Shown: in pieces, positions 49,081 to 62,950 of the stretch
How the letters are laid out: each line of letters begins with the position of its first letter
How positions within the stretch are numbered: the stretch's first letter is position 1
From: Epiperipatus broadwayi
Taxonomy: Eukaryota > Onychophora > Udeonychophora > Euonychophora > Peripatidae
Direction: 5' to 3'
Length of the DNA stretch: 64,000 bases
Assembly (NCBI GenBank): GCA_028023455.1
Contig: JAQFVV010001011.1
Span: forward strand, 1-64,000
Notes under the pieces: generated by a model
Databases searched by the model: none
What the model was told of the DNA's origin: nothing
The model's input: the letters and a program-made list of their open reading frames with translations, nothing else
Program-made: the position numbers and the translations under genes

Positions 49081-52000
49081 AAAAACCATTCTTGCTATTA
49101 AAAGATGTGAAGGTTGCCTTGACAGCAGTGAGAGATATTGATTACTATATTTTACTCTGAATGTTTAGGTGGTTACTGGTTGGAATCTAATTATATATAT
49201 TGTACCCTCACTTCCAGAAATATAATATAATTTAAAATATGACTAGCTCAATTAAATTGTTATGCTCGACTAAAATATGTATAACTATTATTAATATATT
49301 TTTATAATACTATATCTTATCAGATTTAGTACAACTAACAGAAAATTAATATAGTTCAATATCATGCACTAACTAAATAAGTATTTATTAAATCATGAGA
49401 CTATGAAGTGAAGTTACAAGTGGTAATATGAATTTACATTGAGCCTATGTCTTCTAAGACATTATCTCAATGGCATAAGAATACTATTACCTCTTTATTA
49501 TCTCACTAATACATCTATAGCATTCCTATGTCTTTTATAAAAAATTAACTAACTTCAATAATAGTAATAAATAAATCTCAATCTTTTATCAAAGAAATAT
49601 AACTAAATAATCTCAGGTTCTTTTAATTATCTTAAAGTAATAATACTTCTTGCAGATAGGCATGATAAGGGATTTAATATCAGACCTAACTACACCTAAC
49701 CTATAATAATAATAAATAACTAAATAACAATTTCCAATGTATAAGTTAACCTTATCTATTTTATTATACTACTAATCATTAAGAAAACAAGTAAATCATC
49801 TACAAGTCTTTCATCTTCATATAGTATCTTAATTGAGAATACAATAAAATCTTATAATTTAATAATATGTGGCAATAAATAATATTATACTCTTATAGTG
49901 TGCATTATAATTATTTTTGTGACCATTATAACATAATATGTTAATGTCAATGAATTTCTATAAATTATCTTAAGAAAATACTGTATTTCTTTTTTAAAAA
50001 TAATAATAATAATTTAATTCATATTGTGCAAATATTATGTTTTATTCAAATTATCTGTTGTCAAATGCTGTGGTGCAAAATAATGAATTCGACACACTTT
50101 TCAAACAACTTAAACAAATTTATTTACATCAACTTTAATAAATAACTTATATACATTATTTACATTATAAGTGGAAAATCAAGAAAATAAAAATAAGAAA
50201 AATAATAATAATACAAGATTCTTACATTGTTGTTATTTCTATAATCCAAAATAAATAATCCATACATTTCTTAAAATGTTTTATCAATAACATTTAATTG
50301 AGTTTATGAACTTATATTTTATTAGATATCATTTATAATCACTTAGTACAATAGAAGGCTTTTATGTAAAATATCACTTATGTAGCACGTATAAAATAAA
50401 CAAACTTTAACAATTAAAAAAAAAAAAAAATGCTACTCCATTTAAGTATTATAGATATTTCTATTATAATGTAACTATTATGTATTACATTTATTATTAG
50501 CATTAACTAAAGATCAACTAATGTATAGATTGATATAACTTTGTAATATTATATGACTTTTATTGATTACATAATTATTTACTTCATTCTGATGTAATTT
50601 CATAATATATGTCTTACCAAAATATGCAATACATATATGTTCTTTTCTTAAAATAATATTTTTAAAATTATTCAACAATTTTGTAAAGACGAAAATTTTT
50701 ATTTATAAATTACCAATTTTTATAAAGTTATTATATTAAAATAAAATTCTATGATTCTTTTCCATTTAAACTATTATTCTTCTCTACTTGTTATTCCTAT
50801 TCCCTCTTAATAAAACCCTATCTTCAAATATCATTCTAATCTTATTTAACTTCAGTATCAGCTTACCAATTTTTTTAAAAAAAATGACTATCCAAACTCT
50901 ATTATATCTCATCATCTATATCTGATAAACCCTTCAAACAAAATATAACTTTCTATATAAAATTAATTTAACTTGTCTAATAAAAAAAAAAAAAATATAG
51001 ATATATTTTTTTTTCTACTTCTTACTAACTTGAAAATAAATATAAATGACTCATACTAATATAATAAATCAAATTCCTAATGTTATAATAAAAATATTAA
51101 AGTTTATTCACGAAAGAATCATATAATTATTCCTGGATAACTCTTATTACGTTGTAATAAATTTATATTATAGAATAAAGTATGCATATTAAAATAAAAC
51201 TATTATTGATGCTATTATGCATGTATGTTCTTTAAATATTTATACATTCACTCAACAATCAAATAATATTTGGTTTATCTAAAGAAAAACAAAGCAAAAT
51301 ACATTAAATTATTAATATTATATAATTATTACCACAAATGATACTCCAATTTATAATCAGCCAAACGATGTCCTCCAGGATTATAGTTTTACAAAATAAT
51401 ATCACATTTATACTCAACAATTATTCTTAAAATATTACGTGTTGTAAAATTATATAAAAATAAACTTTATAAAATTAAGTGTTATATTATTATGTAGTCA
51501 CTTTTAAAATGTACCTCTCTTATCTCTAATAGATCAATAAATAATTAAATATCTATGTTAGTTAAGAAAACAAAATATGTTACATAAAATCCAACGGTGT
51601 CTTCTTTCCACCCACAATTGTTCTTTTTTTCCTAGGCACAACATTTTACCAACATCACATCCTTTTCCGGTACATCACGTGTTTAAACAGTTTTTATGAA
51701 ATAAATGGAAAACGTTTTTTTTAAAAAATAAGATAAAATAAGTTCCACCATAAAGAAACAAAATAATAATAATTAAAACAGTTTATAGGATCCGGATTTA
51801 TTTAAAAGTTATTATCTTCCTAGGATTAATCAATAGTTAAATGTTTAATTTAAGTTTTTTATAAAAATTGACTTGGATATCCTCGTATACTTCTGTGCGC
51901 ATTTCTTTAAATATTCAGCAAAACATTTTTTTAAAATTTTCTATATAACCAGCATATAGAATTTAAATATTATAACGTTTTTTATAGGTATTTATTTATC

Positions 52001-53549
52001 AATTAAATCTCCGAATTATCAGTTGTTTTTTTTTAAAAATCTATCAACCTCTAGTTTTTAAATAACAAAGACTTAATAAGGTAAGTATTTCTGCACTTAT
52101 TATTAACTTCCATATCTTTACCAAAAGATATATTAAAATATATAATTTAAAAATACTTTCTTCATAAAGAAGTATTTATCTTTATTTAAAATATTTCTTT
52201 ATAAAAATTAATTATAATCAACTTTTAAATTCATATAATGTCCAATATATTATTTTTATCCAACTAGTAATTCTCTTAGTTAATCCAGCATTCACTATAT
52301 TTTTAATATAAGGTTTCCAACACATTTTATCATTATACGATATTTTCATGATTATTTGATAGTAAAATTGAGCTTCGATAGAGACGATCAATAGGGAACT
52401 ATAAATAAATTAGCACTGCATATTAAACGATAAACTTTTATAAAATTATTTAAAACTACTCTCTTATAAATTAAAAAACTATTACGAGAGCGTCTATAAT
52501 TTTTTACTTAGCTATATTTAATAGCTCACTTCACTTAAAAGAAATTACAATCACCCTCTGAACAATTGAACCTCGGTTTTTATACCGGAAGAAATTACCC
52601 ACTTGATTGGTAAATTAAACAATCACCTTGCTAGCCTATTTACATATCTTACCAACAATACAAAATTAAAAATAAATATTGACTTATTTAATATTTATTA
52701 TTTATTACATTACTTAATTCTTAAATTAATTTTTATCATTTATTTAAATCCATTAAACATTTTTTTAAAAAGATATGTTTTACTTTATTTCACTTTTAAC
52801 TTTTATAAGACTATTTTTCTAAACAAACTAAGTCTATTTTTATTCATTATATTTTTTAAACAGTATTTTAAAAATCAGATTTAATATTTCACGCTAATTA
52901 TTTTTATTTTTATCTCGTGATAGCCAATATAATATTTATAAATTTTATAATAGAATTTTAAAACAGTTTTGTAACTTTACTAAAAAAACTTACAAGCATA
53001 TGTGTGCATATGTCTATCTGTCACTTGACTTACAACACAGATATAAACGCTTGTAATATCTAAAAATAAACTAACAATTCGATTTTATAAAATAAATATT
53101 TTTTAAAACAAATAATATACTATAACAACTTTAAAATAATAATTCGATATTATAAAATCAAATATTAATCTTCTATTATATACTTTTAATAACAAAATAT
53201 TTATATTCACTTACTAAATATTAATCTTTATCAACAATAAATATATATGCATTTAATTTTAACTTATCTTTTTTAAAACTTTTAGCTTTAAACATTTATT
53301 TACAAAACTTATTAATGCAGTATTGATCATGGCCAGTTTTCCCAACCATATAATATTATCATTTTTTCACTGAAACGTCTCTCCCAAATATTAGCACAAT
53401 TTCACATATCAAATATTCATAGTTTACTTTGATTAAACTTTTGAAAGATTATTAGAAATAAAATCAACATCATATAGCTATAATATATCTTAAATTTAAA
53501 ATTTTTAACAAATTGATATAACAATTTATGGAGACCCATACAAAAGGGC

Positions 53550-53552
<3 letters not shown>
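49081..53552. other. Intronic AT-rich DNA
   Basis: Nothing recognised; the longest frame (93 codons at 52603) is low-complexity Ile/Leu/Phe/Tyr and matches no family I know. No TM5 exon found. Confidence 0.5.

Positions 53553-53593
<41 letters not shown>
53553..53593. repeat. TA microsatellite at the edge of the third Penelope dimer
   Basis: About 20 TA units directly abutting the left end of the dimer. Confidence 0.95.
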
Positions 53594-53594
<1 letters not shown>

Positions 53595-53656
53595 GTAATT
53601 GTATAACTGAATATTTATAAATACAGTAACTTAATAATTAAAAATATTTTATCCAC

Positions 53657-53700
53657 TTAGGAGTGCTTTCGACTATCCCAGTAATCTGTGTCAACTAAAG
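53657..53700 (-). ncRNA. Hammerhead-like motif with noncanonical core (Penelope terminus)
   Basis: Minus strand: TTTAG, TTGACAC, A, GATTA/TAGTC, intact GAAA, AGCACT, C, CTAAG. The stem II 3' strand differs from the sister copies by A-to-G, making a U-G pair, so pairing is preserved. Confidence 0.5.
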
Positions 53701-53710
53701 ATTTGAAATG

Positions 53711-53956
53711 CTAACTTTCCCACAATTCAATGATCTTAACGTTTGCTCCTTGCCTGTTAATCAAGTTATGTTTATATTTGTATATTAGCATAGCTTCTTT
53801 TATTTTTATTTTATATTTCTTTTTTTCAATTTGCAATATTTTTACACTGTTAAAATTGAAGTCAAAACCATAAATACATGATTTATTATGGTCATAAAAA
53901 ACAGATGCTGAAATATTATTATCTACTATGCAATTTTGTGTTCGATTTCTGGACAC
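53711..53956 (-). pseudogene. Penelope-like element C-terminal coding relic (left arm)
   Basis: Encodes NCIVDNNISASVFYDHNKSC then IYGFDFNFNSVK; mirror of 54350-54500. Confidence 0.6.
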
Positions 53957-54177
53957 GTTTTAATAATAGCAAGTGTTCTTTAGTTCTTTTTTCCAACATA
54001 TATCTAGATTCACCTATATATCCATTGCCACACCTACATATCAATTTATAAATGACACAATTTTTATTTATAAATGAGGTTTTAACTTTAGAGTTATTTA
54101 TTAATTTGTTTAATGTAGGTGTGTAAAATGCAACGTCACATATAAAGGAAATTTATAAAGATATATGTGACATTGTA

Positions 54178-54501
54178 TTTTACAAACTTTCTACATTAAA
54201 CAAATTAATAAATAACTTTAAAGATAAAACCTCATTTATAAATAAAAATTGTGTCATTTATAAATGGATATGTAGGTGTGGCAATGGATATATAGGTGAA
54301 TCTAGATGTATGTTGGAAAAAAGAACTAAAGAACACTTGCTATTATTAAAATGTGTTCAGAAATTGAAACAAAATTGCATAGTAGATAATAATATTTCAG
54401 CATCTGTTTTTTACGACCATAATAAATCATGTATTTATGGTTTTGACTTTAATTTTAACAGTGTAAAAATAATGCAAATTGAAAAAATAACAATAAAATA
54501 A
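54178..54501 (+). pseudogene. Penelope-like element GIY-YIG endonuclease relic
   Basis: The frame from about 54178 reads NCVIYKWICRCGNGYIGESR then CMLEKRTKEHL and continues ISASVFYDHNKSCIYGFDF. The C-x-I-Y-x-x-x-C-x-C-G-x-x-Y-I-G-E-S pattern with the following K-R-x-K-E-H is the GIY-YIG nuclease of Penelope-like elements. Upstream reverse transcriptase is absent and the frame is cut by the palindrome centre. Confidence 0.8.
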
Positions 54502-54596
54502 ACTATGCTAATATACAAATATAAACATGACTTGATTAACAGGCAAGCAGCAAACGTTAAGATCACGGAATTGTGAAAAAGTTAGCATTTCAAAGC

Positions 54597-54640
54597 TTTA
54601 GTTGACACAGATTACTGGGATAATAGAAAGCGCTCTTAAG
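54597..54640 (+). ncRNA. Hammerhead-like motif with noncanonical core (Penelope terminus)
   Basis: TTTAG, TTGACAC, A, GATTA/TAATA, GAAA, AGCGCT, C, TTAAG. The last base of stem II and one base of stem I have drifted. Confidence 0.45.
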
Positions 54641-54700
54641 TGGATAAAATATTTTTTAATTATGAAGTTACTGTATTTACAAATATTCAGTTATATATAT

Positions 54701-57700
54701 ATACACACGTTGAATTTTATGGATAAACAAAATATTAATTTTAATTTGAAAATCAAGGCAAAAAAATCATCCATTTGATAAAGGTAAGCCTTTTAATTAA
54801 TTAGACTTAATTATATTAATGGATGTGAGGAAAAAATCCCACACTCCCAAATTAAAAAAAAATTATGGAAAAATCTCCACTAGGCAAACGGCTGAATCAG
54901 AAAATAATTTGATCTAAACTAGATCACATATTCCCCAAAAAAATCATTTATTATATCAAAAAGAAAGTACACATTAATCCTTATAACTCTAGAAGTACTA
55001 CTACTTATCTGCAACAAAGATCACAAAATGATTCATTACGACTACTCAGGGGAAAAAAAATTAAGTAACATAAATGAGAGCCTAGCGCTAGATTCTAAAA
55101 GAGGACTCATAATATTTGCATAATAGATAAAAAAAATAATCAGCACTTCAGAAGCCTCAAGTTACTATTTTACATAACAAAACCATAGTTTAAATTAACC
55201 TTCAACACAAATTAACTGATAAGATTCACTGAAATCAAATTCTATCGATTTCCCTGAAAAATCGGAAAAGTACAGCATAAGACATAATGTTAGCTATATT
55301 ACAGACAATGTGATACACTTGCTTTTTCAAATTCTAATATTTCACTCAACCATAAATATGAAAAGTTCAGATTTAGATGATACAAATCAAAATTTTTGTC
55401 TTTTAATCATTTCTTCTTCTTTCATCTTTCATCTATCGCTCATTTCTCTAATATTTCTCTCATCATTATTATATTCATTATTTTCATTCCATCATTTTTA
55501 TTTGTTCATCTTTCTCTGATCATCATCTTCATTTCATTTTCCCCATCTTCATCTTACCAAATATCTTCATTATTTCATCATTTCATCTTTTTCATTTTTT
55601 ATCACCCCCCCCCGTCATCTCTCTCTATTAATAAATGTTGCAATACCTATTATCAATAAATCTAATTTTTTTCTAAATAAAATATGTTTTATGAAACGTT
55701 TTGGATAAACCGGTGTTTAAGAAAATAAAATAAATTTAATAAAATAAAATAAATTTACAGATGTTTCAATTAATATGATTACTATTATATTTTTTTCACT
55801 GAGTTGAGGATAAGTCTTGTCTTATTGAAACATTCAGTAAATTTATTTTATTTTGTTGAATACGTTTTTTCTCAAAACCATATATATATATATGATAAAC
55901 AAAACAAGTTATACATTTCGTAACTTGCTATAGCTTGCATTTTATGTTACTAGATGGAGCTTTACCAATAACCCACTATCAAGCTTAGTTAACATAAACA
56001 CTCAGAGAGATAAAATTAAATATCTCTTTCAAATTGTCTTCAACCTTTAAACCTAGGTTTGAGCTAATTGACTCACGTCAGTAAAAGGTAGGAGACAATT
56101 TGGAAGAGATATTTATTTCTATCTCTCTCGTGTTTATGTTCGGAAAAAAAAAAATAGTGAATTGATTCTGAAACTTTAAAAAAAATTAACTTCTGTTATT
56201 ATCTATTCAAAATTATTATGGCTTTGCAGTATTTATGTCATTATTAAACTTTTGAAAACGAATATAGTATCTTACCTTTTAGAAAAGAAAAGATAGAGAG
56301 AGAGAGAGAGAAAGTAATTGAGGAAAATGCAAAACATGTTAAACGTAGTTTGCAATGTCTATACAAACATATTTATACATAAGCCTAAATTTTATATATA
56401 ATTTATATAATTACCTACAAGATGGTTTATTTTACACTTTAGTATGCTCTATTGCACTTCTTTGCAAAAGGCTTTTTTTAAAAAAAAAAATGTTTCATTA
56501 TCTTGACTGATTGCAACTCTACAATATAGTAATCTCAGATAGATATATGTGTGATATCTTTTATAAGAAACTGGGATTTATATATCCCATGAAACTCATG
56601 CTAAATTTCATCATGAAATATTTTTAGAAAGTTACTTGCATTTTTCATCTATTTTCAATCCTACATATTAATGATATTAACTTTATAATTACAAAATTTA
56701 TTATCGTAACACACGGTGTGTTTATAAATATTGGTTAATCTCGGGATTTTAGAATATTTTGAAAATACTTAGAAATTTTCCAATAATTTTGTGTTATGAA
56801 AGTTATTGGCTCTATGTCTAAAATATTCCATATCTGTATTCGATTTCAAAAATTCAAACTATAATGCAAATGTGGTTAATGAGTGATGTTTTTTTTTTTA
56901 TCTGTGAAAATAAGGCATTACGTTTTTGTACATTAGTTAATAAAATAAATCATTATGGGTAACATAAAATATATAAAATAAAATCGGTTTTTCATCATTT
57001 AAATTGATAATAAAACACATTTGCATATATTATAAATGTAGAAAATATGGTACTGTAATTTTTACATTTTGGTTTACGTCAAATATTCTCTATACCGATG
57101 CATATAATGTATATTGTTTTTTGTTTAGTCAAGCTACAGACAAACTGATACAAAGAAAATTGGCATATTGACAGCATACAAACCTTATCTGGGAAATATT
57201 TCTATTCAATAAAAGTTTCATTTCTAATGTCTTAATATTTTATTACAATTTATTTAAAAAAATACTTCTTCTGCTTTATGCAAAATAAGTTTCCTGGATA
57301 ATAAACTTTTTCATAGAAGAGACACAATTCTTTTTAAATTAATTTTAATCTCTAAATAACTATTTAGCAATATCTGTGAATATATGTTTTAGGCATTTCG
57401 ATGTGATTTATATTTAGTTAAAAGATGCCACCTGAAGTTTATGATTCTTAATTTTCGATGAGCATCCAACTCAAAAACTGCCTTCCAAGATGATAATTTG
57501 TAATATCAACGCAGATGCCTTGAATGACGATGTGGTTTACACCTCAAAGACTTCAATTTAAGTTATCAATTGGAAATTAAAAATAATTCAAAATCAATAC
57601 AAAATAAATTATAAGAGAAATCTGTGCAAACTGAAAGTAAGCCTAAAGAAAACAAATGAATACATGAAACCATATAAACTGAAGATTATGACAACCTCTC

Positions 57701-60700
57701 TGTTCCAGAATGGCCATATAGCCTCACCTATACCAATGTGCAACAAGGATGCATCACAAAGTTTAGCTTCCAAGTTTTTTTTCTTGCAGTAAAGAACAAA
57801 TTTATCTAACTGAATAATTAATGTATCTAACTCAATTAATTTCATTTTTATTAATAAAAATAGTAATAATTTATTTATTAATAACAAATTGAGGGAAAAC
57901 ATCTACATATATTTTACTGAATATGTATAACTAAATACTATATTTTTTTATTTTTAAAATAAAGTAAATATTGAAATGTTTTCATAGAATTTAAATATGT
58001 TCTAGGCAATATTCTTTTTTTTTTCAATAACTTTTTTTATCTTATAAAAATATATTTAATAGTGATTCTTGTTATCAAGAAATGATGATCTCTAATTATT
58101 TTAATGATTTTAAATGAGTATCCTCTTTTATTATCTTCTAAAATTTTGTAAAACTTCTTAGTATTACCCTCAGAATATATTTTATTATATAAAATTTGGA
58201 AAAAATAAAAATAAAAAATAAAAAATAAAATGTACGGGCTTTCAACATAAACCAAAAAACAATATGTATGTAATCATTGGCATTGCTAAGAGAAGGAAAA
58301 ATGGCTCCTGAATATCATAAAACTTGTGAATTTTAATGGATGATTTTTTGCTTATTTACATTTTACTTTGTTTACATTTTTTTTTTGCATATCATATAAT
58401 TGAATTGATGTAGTTAGGAACAACATCACCCACAACAATTCATCTTTCCAAAAAAGTACAAAAATATTGAAACAAAAAAAAACAATCATTTAAAATTAAC
58501 CTTCATTTTAAATTTATAAAAAAATGAAAAATATTGCTGAAATATGAAAGTGTAGTGGTAATTTGGAACTATTTTTATTTTCTAACCATACTTTCTATAT
58601 AAATTAAATAAAAATATTAAATTACAGAATAATTATCATTAAAATCCAATATTGTAATGTAAAAATACAGATGGGCTTTAGAAGCAGAATAGATACAACA
58701 AGACTTCATGTATTTTAAAGATTAAGACAATTCAATGATTATAGTGTCATTGTATCTGATAGTGTGGAGGGATTTTAAATGGCTGAAGTTCAAAATATTC
58801 ACAAGAAAATATAAGAATATATAATATTTTGTTTATCTAAAAAAATAAAACATTAAAAATAATAACCAAAATGATTCTAATAACTGTTATGAGACAAAAT
58901 AAATTTAGAATCATACACTTTTCAATTGGCACACTATAACCAATAACAATCTAAAATTTACAACCCTTAATTTTAGCACATTTTATGCTTGGTCAAATTG
59001 GAAAAAAATCATGAGATTGTTTAGTACATATTATGATGCACTGGACATTAGTGCAATAAAATCTAGCCAGAGAATTTATATTTATTATGTATTATATAAC
59101 TTTCGGTATGCAATCTACAAAATATGTTGTTATGCAATCAATAAAATATATTTGGATTATTAAATATATTTGAATAAAAACATATTTTAATAACATATTT
59201 AGGTATTATAATATCGAAATTCTAGACAGTGCATATTATTCATGAAGGAAAAAATAACTAACCAAATAAAATATTAACAAGCAATTAATCATGTATCATA
59301 AAGGACTATTTTAATTGTGAACCTTAACATTCTGAAAAAGATTAAATCAATTCCTATGATTACATAATATAAGCATCTCAGTAAATTACATGTCTAATAT
59401 GTTGGACTTATTTTCAAAATGCAATGCTTCAAGATCTATCCATCATATATATTTTTTGTTTAATCTCTGAATAAACTCTAAATTCACTCTCACATTAAAA
59501 TTTTTCTTTGACAATAATAGGATCGAAGTGAGTTTCTCAAAAAATATTATTATTACTTAGAATTTAATAATATTAGATAACATTAAACAGTAAAATAAAT
59601 TTGTTATATTTTTACAGATTACCAATAAAATAATCTATGGTAGATAGTTACTTATTCCATCAAACCATACAAGTCATTTTATGGCATAACTATAAGATAT
59701 GCTAAACAATATTTTTTTTTATTTGGTTAGTACTAGTGAAAACATTAATACAGTAAAAAAATATCATAAAACATTCTACAAGAAAATATGCAAATACTTG
59801 AATTCAAAAATATATTTAGGCTTCTAATAAACTAGATCATATAACTAGAAATTATACTCAGGTATAAAAATATTGTTCAAGAAAAATCCACACCCTAAAA
59901 ATTTTAAATTGTAATACTCTAGTAGATATCAAATAAATCATGCAACATCTATACCATAATAATATATTTATTAATATAAAATCGTTTGAAAAACTCAGAC
60001 TTACCTAAACTTTTCTTGATTATCCTTAAAAATGTAATTGAAAAAAGGCTAAATTAAAACCTGCACTAATATTAGGATTTTCAAATATTTTATCTCATGT
60101 ATCTTGTAATACATGATATGGAATCATTTACAAATTTCTTTAAATCATTAACCATTGAGTATGCAGAAAGATCTTTTATTGATCAATAAATATTATTTAT
60201 GATAATGAAAATTTATAATTTCATAATTCCGATTATGACTCAATTAAGACTTATATGTATTAATTAAACATATGCTATCATAATTTGTTAGAACATTGGA
60301 AAATAAATTCTAGACTTTTTCAACATATAATCTATTCCTAGACTATTGTTCGAATCAACAAAAGATACTTAATTGGACATGCAATATTAACATATCAAGA
60401 AGTTGTAATACATGTAAAATTGTCAGTTCATGTAAAATTGCCATGAAGATTAATTATAAAGATATATTTGAACTTGTTAATCTCAATTTCTTTGCTAAAT
60501 ATATATCTAGTATTATTCTAGAAAACTCAACGATTCACACATAATCTAATAAATTATATCAAAAATAAATCAGTGTAATTTTTTTTCATAAGACTCTCAG
60601 CAATATTTCAGTTTTTAAAAATATTGCCCAAGATAGCCCTCTCTTAAGAGAGTGATCAGTGGTGTTATTTTTGGGTAGTTATCCCACACATAGGATGAGA

Positions 60701-61214
60701 GATAAATATTCTTCCCTATGTATATTATGTTTTAATAATTAACACAGAAATTTGTAACAATTTTATTATTGATAAATATTTTTTTAAAAAAAACTAAGAA
60801 TAACATGTGCAATGTAAAAGAAAATCCATTGGTTTAACACTGGCAGTATTATTTCATTAAGATTTGCAGTTGTTTCTATTATGTTTCTGGCATTTCAATA
60901 TGTACATTAATGATCAAAACCAATTATCGATTAATAAATTAATTACTGGTAAAGTCTATATTAAGTTATTAACGTTAAATCTGATTAAGTGTTATCTGAG
61001 GAGAAAGATTAAAATAATTAATTTTATTTTCGATGAGGTCTTGGCATACTGTACATCTAGAAATGATAAATCAATACGCAATTAGCATACTTTAAAAAAA
61101 CATAAATAAATATTTATTGAGAATAGACTGAAAACTTTATAGTATAATATTCTAGAAACATCAAAAAGAAACAATGGATTTGATTAGTTGAAGTTAAATT
61201 GTTTTGTCAAACAT
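54701..61214. other. Intronic AT-rich DNA
   Basis: Only a pyrimidine-rich low-complexity tract (about 55400-55650), a TA tract near 55880 and the foldback at 55990-56141 stand out. No exon was recognised. Confidence 0.5.
55990..56141. repeat. Small foldback element
   Basis: AACATAAACACTCAGAGAGA ... AAATTGTCTTCAACCTTT is mirrored by AAAAGGTAGGAGACAATTT ... TCTCTCTCGTGTTTATGTT, with arms of about 58 bp and a loop containing TTGACTCACGTCAG. Confidence 0.8.
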
Positions 61215-61490
61215 AAAAGGTAAATCATTAGAAGAATATGCAGTAATCCCCTCTTCGTCATTAACTTTCCTAACTATCAGGTATACGTTATAATTAAATT
61301 AAAGGAAAATATCATACTTGATGATATGAGAACTATCTTAGTCAGATATAAGAGATAAATCATTGGAAGAGAATGTAGTAATCCTTTTTATTGTCATTAA
61401 CTTTCCTAACTATCCGGCATATGTTATAATTAAATTAGAGTAAAATATCATATTTGATTATGTGTGGACTACCTTACTCATATATAAATA
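61215..61490. repeat. 135-bp tandem duplication
   Basis: TAAATCATTAGAAGAATATG ... CATTAACTTTCCTAACTATC ... AAAATATCATACTTGAT at 61221 recurs at 61356 with modest divergence. Confidence 0.85.
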
Positions 61491-61734
61491 TCAGATGAAA
61501 AGAGTTAAATAACTTACAAAATTCTATCAATGATGATCCATCCCTAAATATAATCATGATGCCAATTGAAAAATTATCCATAAACTGATACAAATATATT
61601 ATTGAACAAATCATTGATTTATACTAGCATCAAATGTCTGTTTGATGTGTTTCTATATACAACATTTCCTAATAATATTCATAAGTGATCCTTAATACAA
61701 CTTTTATATTATATATGTCAGTTTTGAAGAGATT

Positions 61735-62366
61735 AAAACAGGCAAAACTCACTATATGTATTCCACATACAGCAAGCTACAGTAATTAATGGATGCCAGA
61801 AGGCTTGTGTGTAAAATCCCCATCTAGTATCTACTCATCCAGAGTAAGAAATGATGACCATGTGATGTTTTTTGAAGAGATTGTTTTATATATTTTGATA
61901 TTGTCTCTTATTTAATAAATTACTAAACATCACATGATTACCATTTATTAACATTGTTCAAGCTTTTAAAACAGATAAAACTCTCCATACAATTGTGCCA
62001 CTCACTGCAAGACAGAGTAATGAATGAATTTTAGAAGGCTTCTGGATAAAATGCCTATCTATTGCCTGCTCATCTAATATTTCCAGACAAGTTTTGAGTT
62101 TGTGGTTTCATCAGTTAGGGGTCTTGGATCTGAAAGCACTGCACCTAAATCTTAGGAACTAATGCAATACTCCAGCAGCTAACATTTATCTCAATTTAAC
62201 TACAAAACTATGAGTCTAAAATTGAAATTGTAATATTTCAGTTCCAAGCTATTTTAGCTTATATAGTCATATAGGTCAGATCTCAGTTCAATACCCATAC
62301 AAGTTGGTGTCATTGGTTATTTAATAACCATAGTCACCACTATCTTATTAGGTAGGATTAGTATTA
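61735..62366 (-). repeat. Repeat family B array, minus-strand units
   Basis: Contains at least two copies of the family B right end on the minus strand (near 61735-61860 and 61960-62080), the second followed by a hammerhead motif and the body (GGTGCAGTGCTTTCAGATCC and onward). Orientation flips at about 62366. Confidence 0.8.
62080..62122 (-). ncRNA. Hammerhead ribozyme motif, family B (minus strand)
   Basis: Minus strand: CTGATGA (62114 to 62108) intact, then a decayed stem II region (AACCACAAACTC), AAAA where GAAA is expected, CTTGT in place of the palindromic stem III, C at 62086, and TGGAAATATT. Recognisable as the same motif as 3705-3746, but inactive by the GAAA loss. Confidence 0.6.
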
Positions 62367-62950
62367 GTGAAATCCACAAGATAGAATCTAGTCTGGGGAT
62401 ATTGGATGAGTAGGCACTAGGTAAACATTTTGTGTACAAGCCTTTTGGCATCCATTGATTATTCTGTCTTGTACTGAGTCACACCATTGTATAGAGAGTA
62501 AGCTTAAAAAATGGTGACCATGTGCTGTTTAGTAGTTTAATGCCAATCTTGCTCTATAGGATAGTTGTGATTATGGTTATTAAAAAAACAAAGACACCAA
62601 AATACATGGTACTGAATTGAGTTTAGACCTATATGACTACATAAGTCAATCAGTTGAATGGAAAATATTATTATGTTATCAATTATAGACTATTAGTGTT
62701 GTAGTTAAGTAGGGATAAAAGATGGCTGTTGGAGGGCTGCAATAAAACCTAGATGCAGTGCTCTCAAATCCAAGGTTCCTTACTGATTAAAGCCACAAGC
62801 CAGAAACTAGTCTGGGATATTGTGTGAGTACACACTAGATAGGTAATTTATGTACTAGCCTTCTGGGATCCATTTATTAGTCTGGCTTGCACTGAATGGC
62901 AATACTGTATGGAGAGTTTTGCCTGTTTATTTAATAAATTAGGATCAAAA
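62367..62950 (+). repeat. Repeat family B, plus-strand unit between two ribozyme positions
   Basis: It starts inside a truncated hammerhead (TGAAATCCACAAG then GAATCTAGTC ending at 62393) and runs 419 nt to the cleavage position of the next hammerhead (62812), then on through the right end (TCTGGGATCCATTTATTAG, TTTTGCCTG). The unit therefore has the length and boundaries expected of one retrozyme monomer. Confidence 0.75.
62776..62818 (+). ncRNA. Hammerhead ribozyme motif, family B (catalytic G lost)
   Basis: CTGATTA at 62783-62789 has T in place of the catalytic G8. Stem II is a 3-bp AGC/GCC-like pairing around CACAA. GAAA at 62803-62806 is intact, then ACTAGT and C62812, followed by TGGGAT. 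The A next to the core restores the first stem I pair that is mismatched in the 3.7-kb copy. Confidence 0.65.

Larger units (their letters stand above)
53594..54700. mobile_element. Third Penelope-like inverted dimer, arms over 500 bp
   Basis: Left arm (minus, about 53594-54130) and right arm (plus, about 54165-54700) mirror each other from the terminal hammerhead-like motif through the C-terminal coding relic and GIY-YIG region to a centre near 54150, marked by ACGTCACATATAAAGG against ATATATGTGACATTG. Same family as 26320-27125 but with more of the endonuclease. Confidence 0.88.

Noticed and set aside
59395-59460. Candidate TM5 exon beginning near a Cys-Trp (TGT TGG)
   Set aside because: The frame from the nearest AG acceptor runs into a stop before Cys-Trp, and the downstream peptide does not resemble class B TM5.
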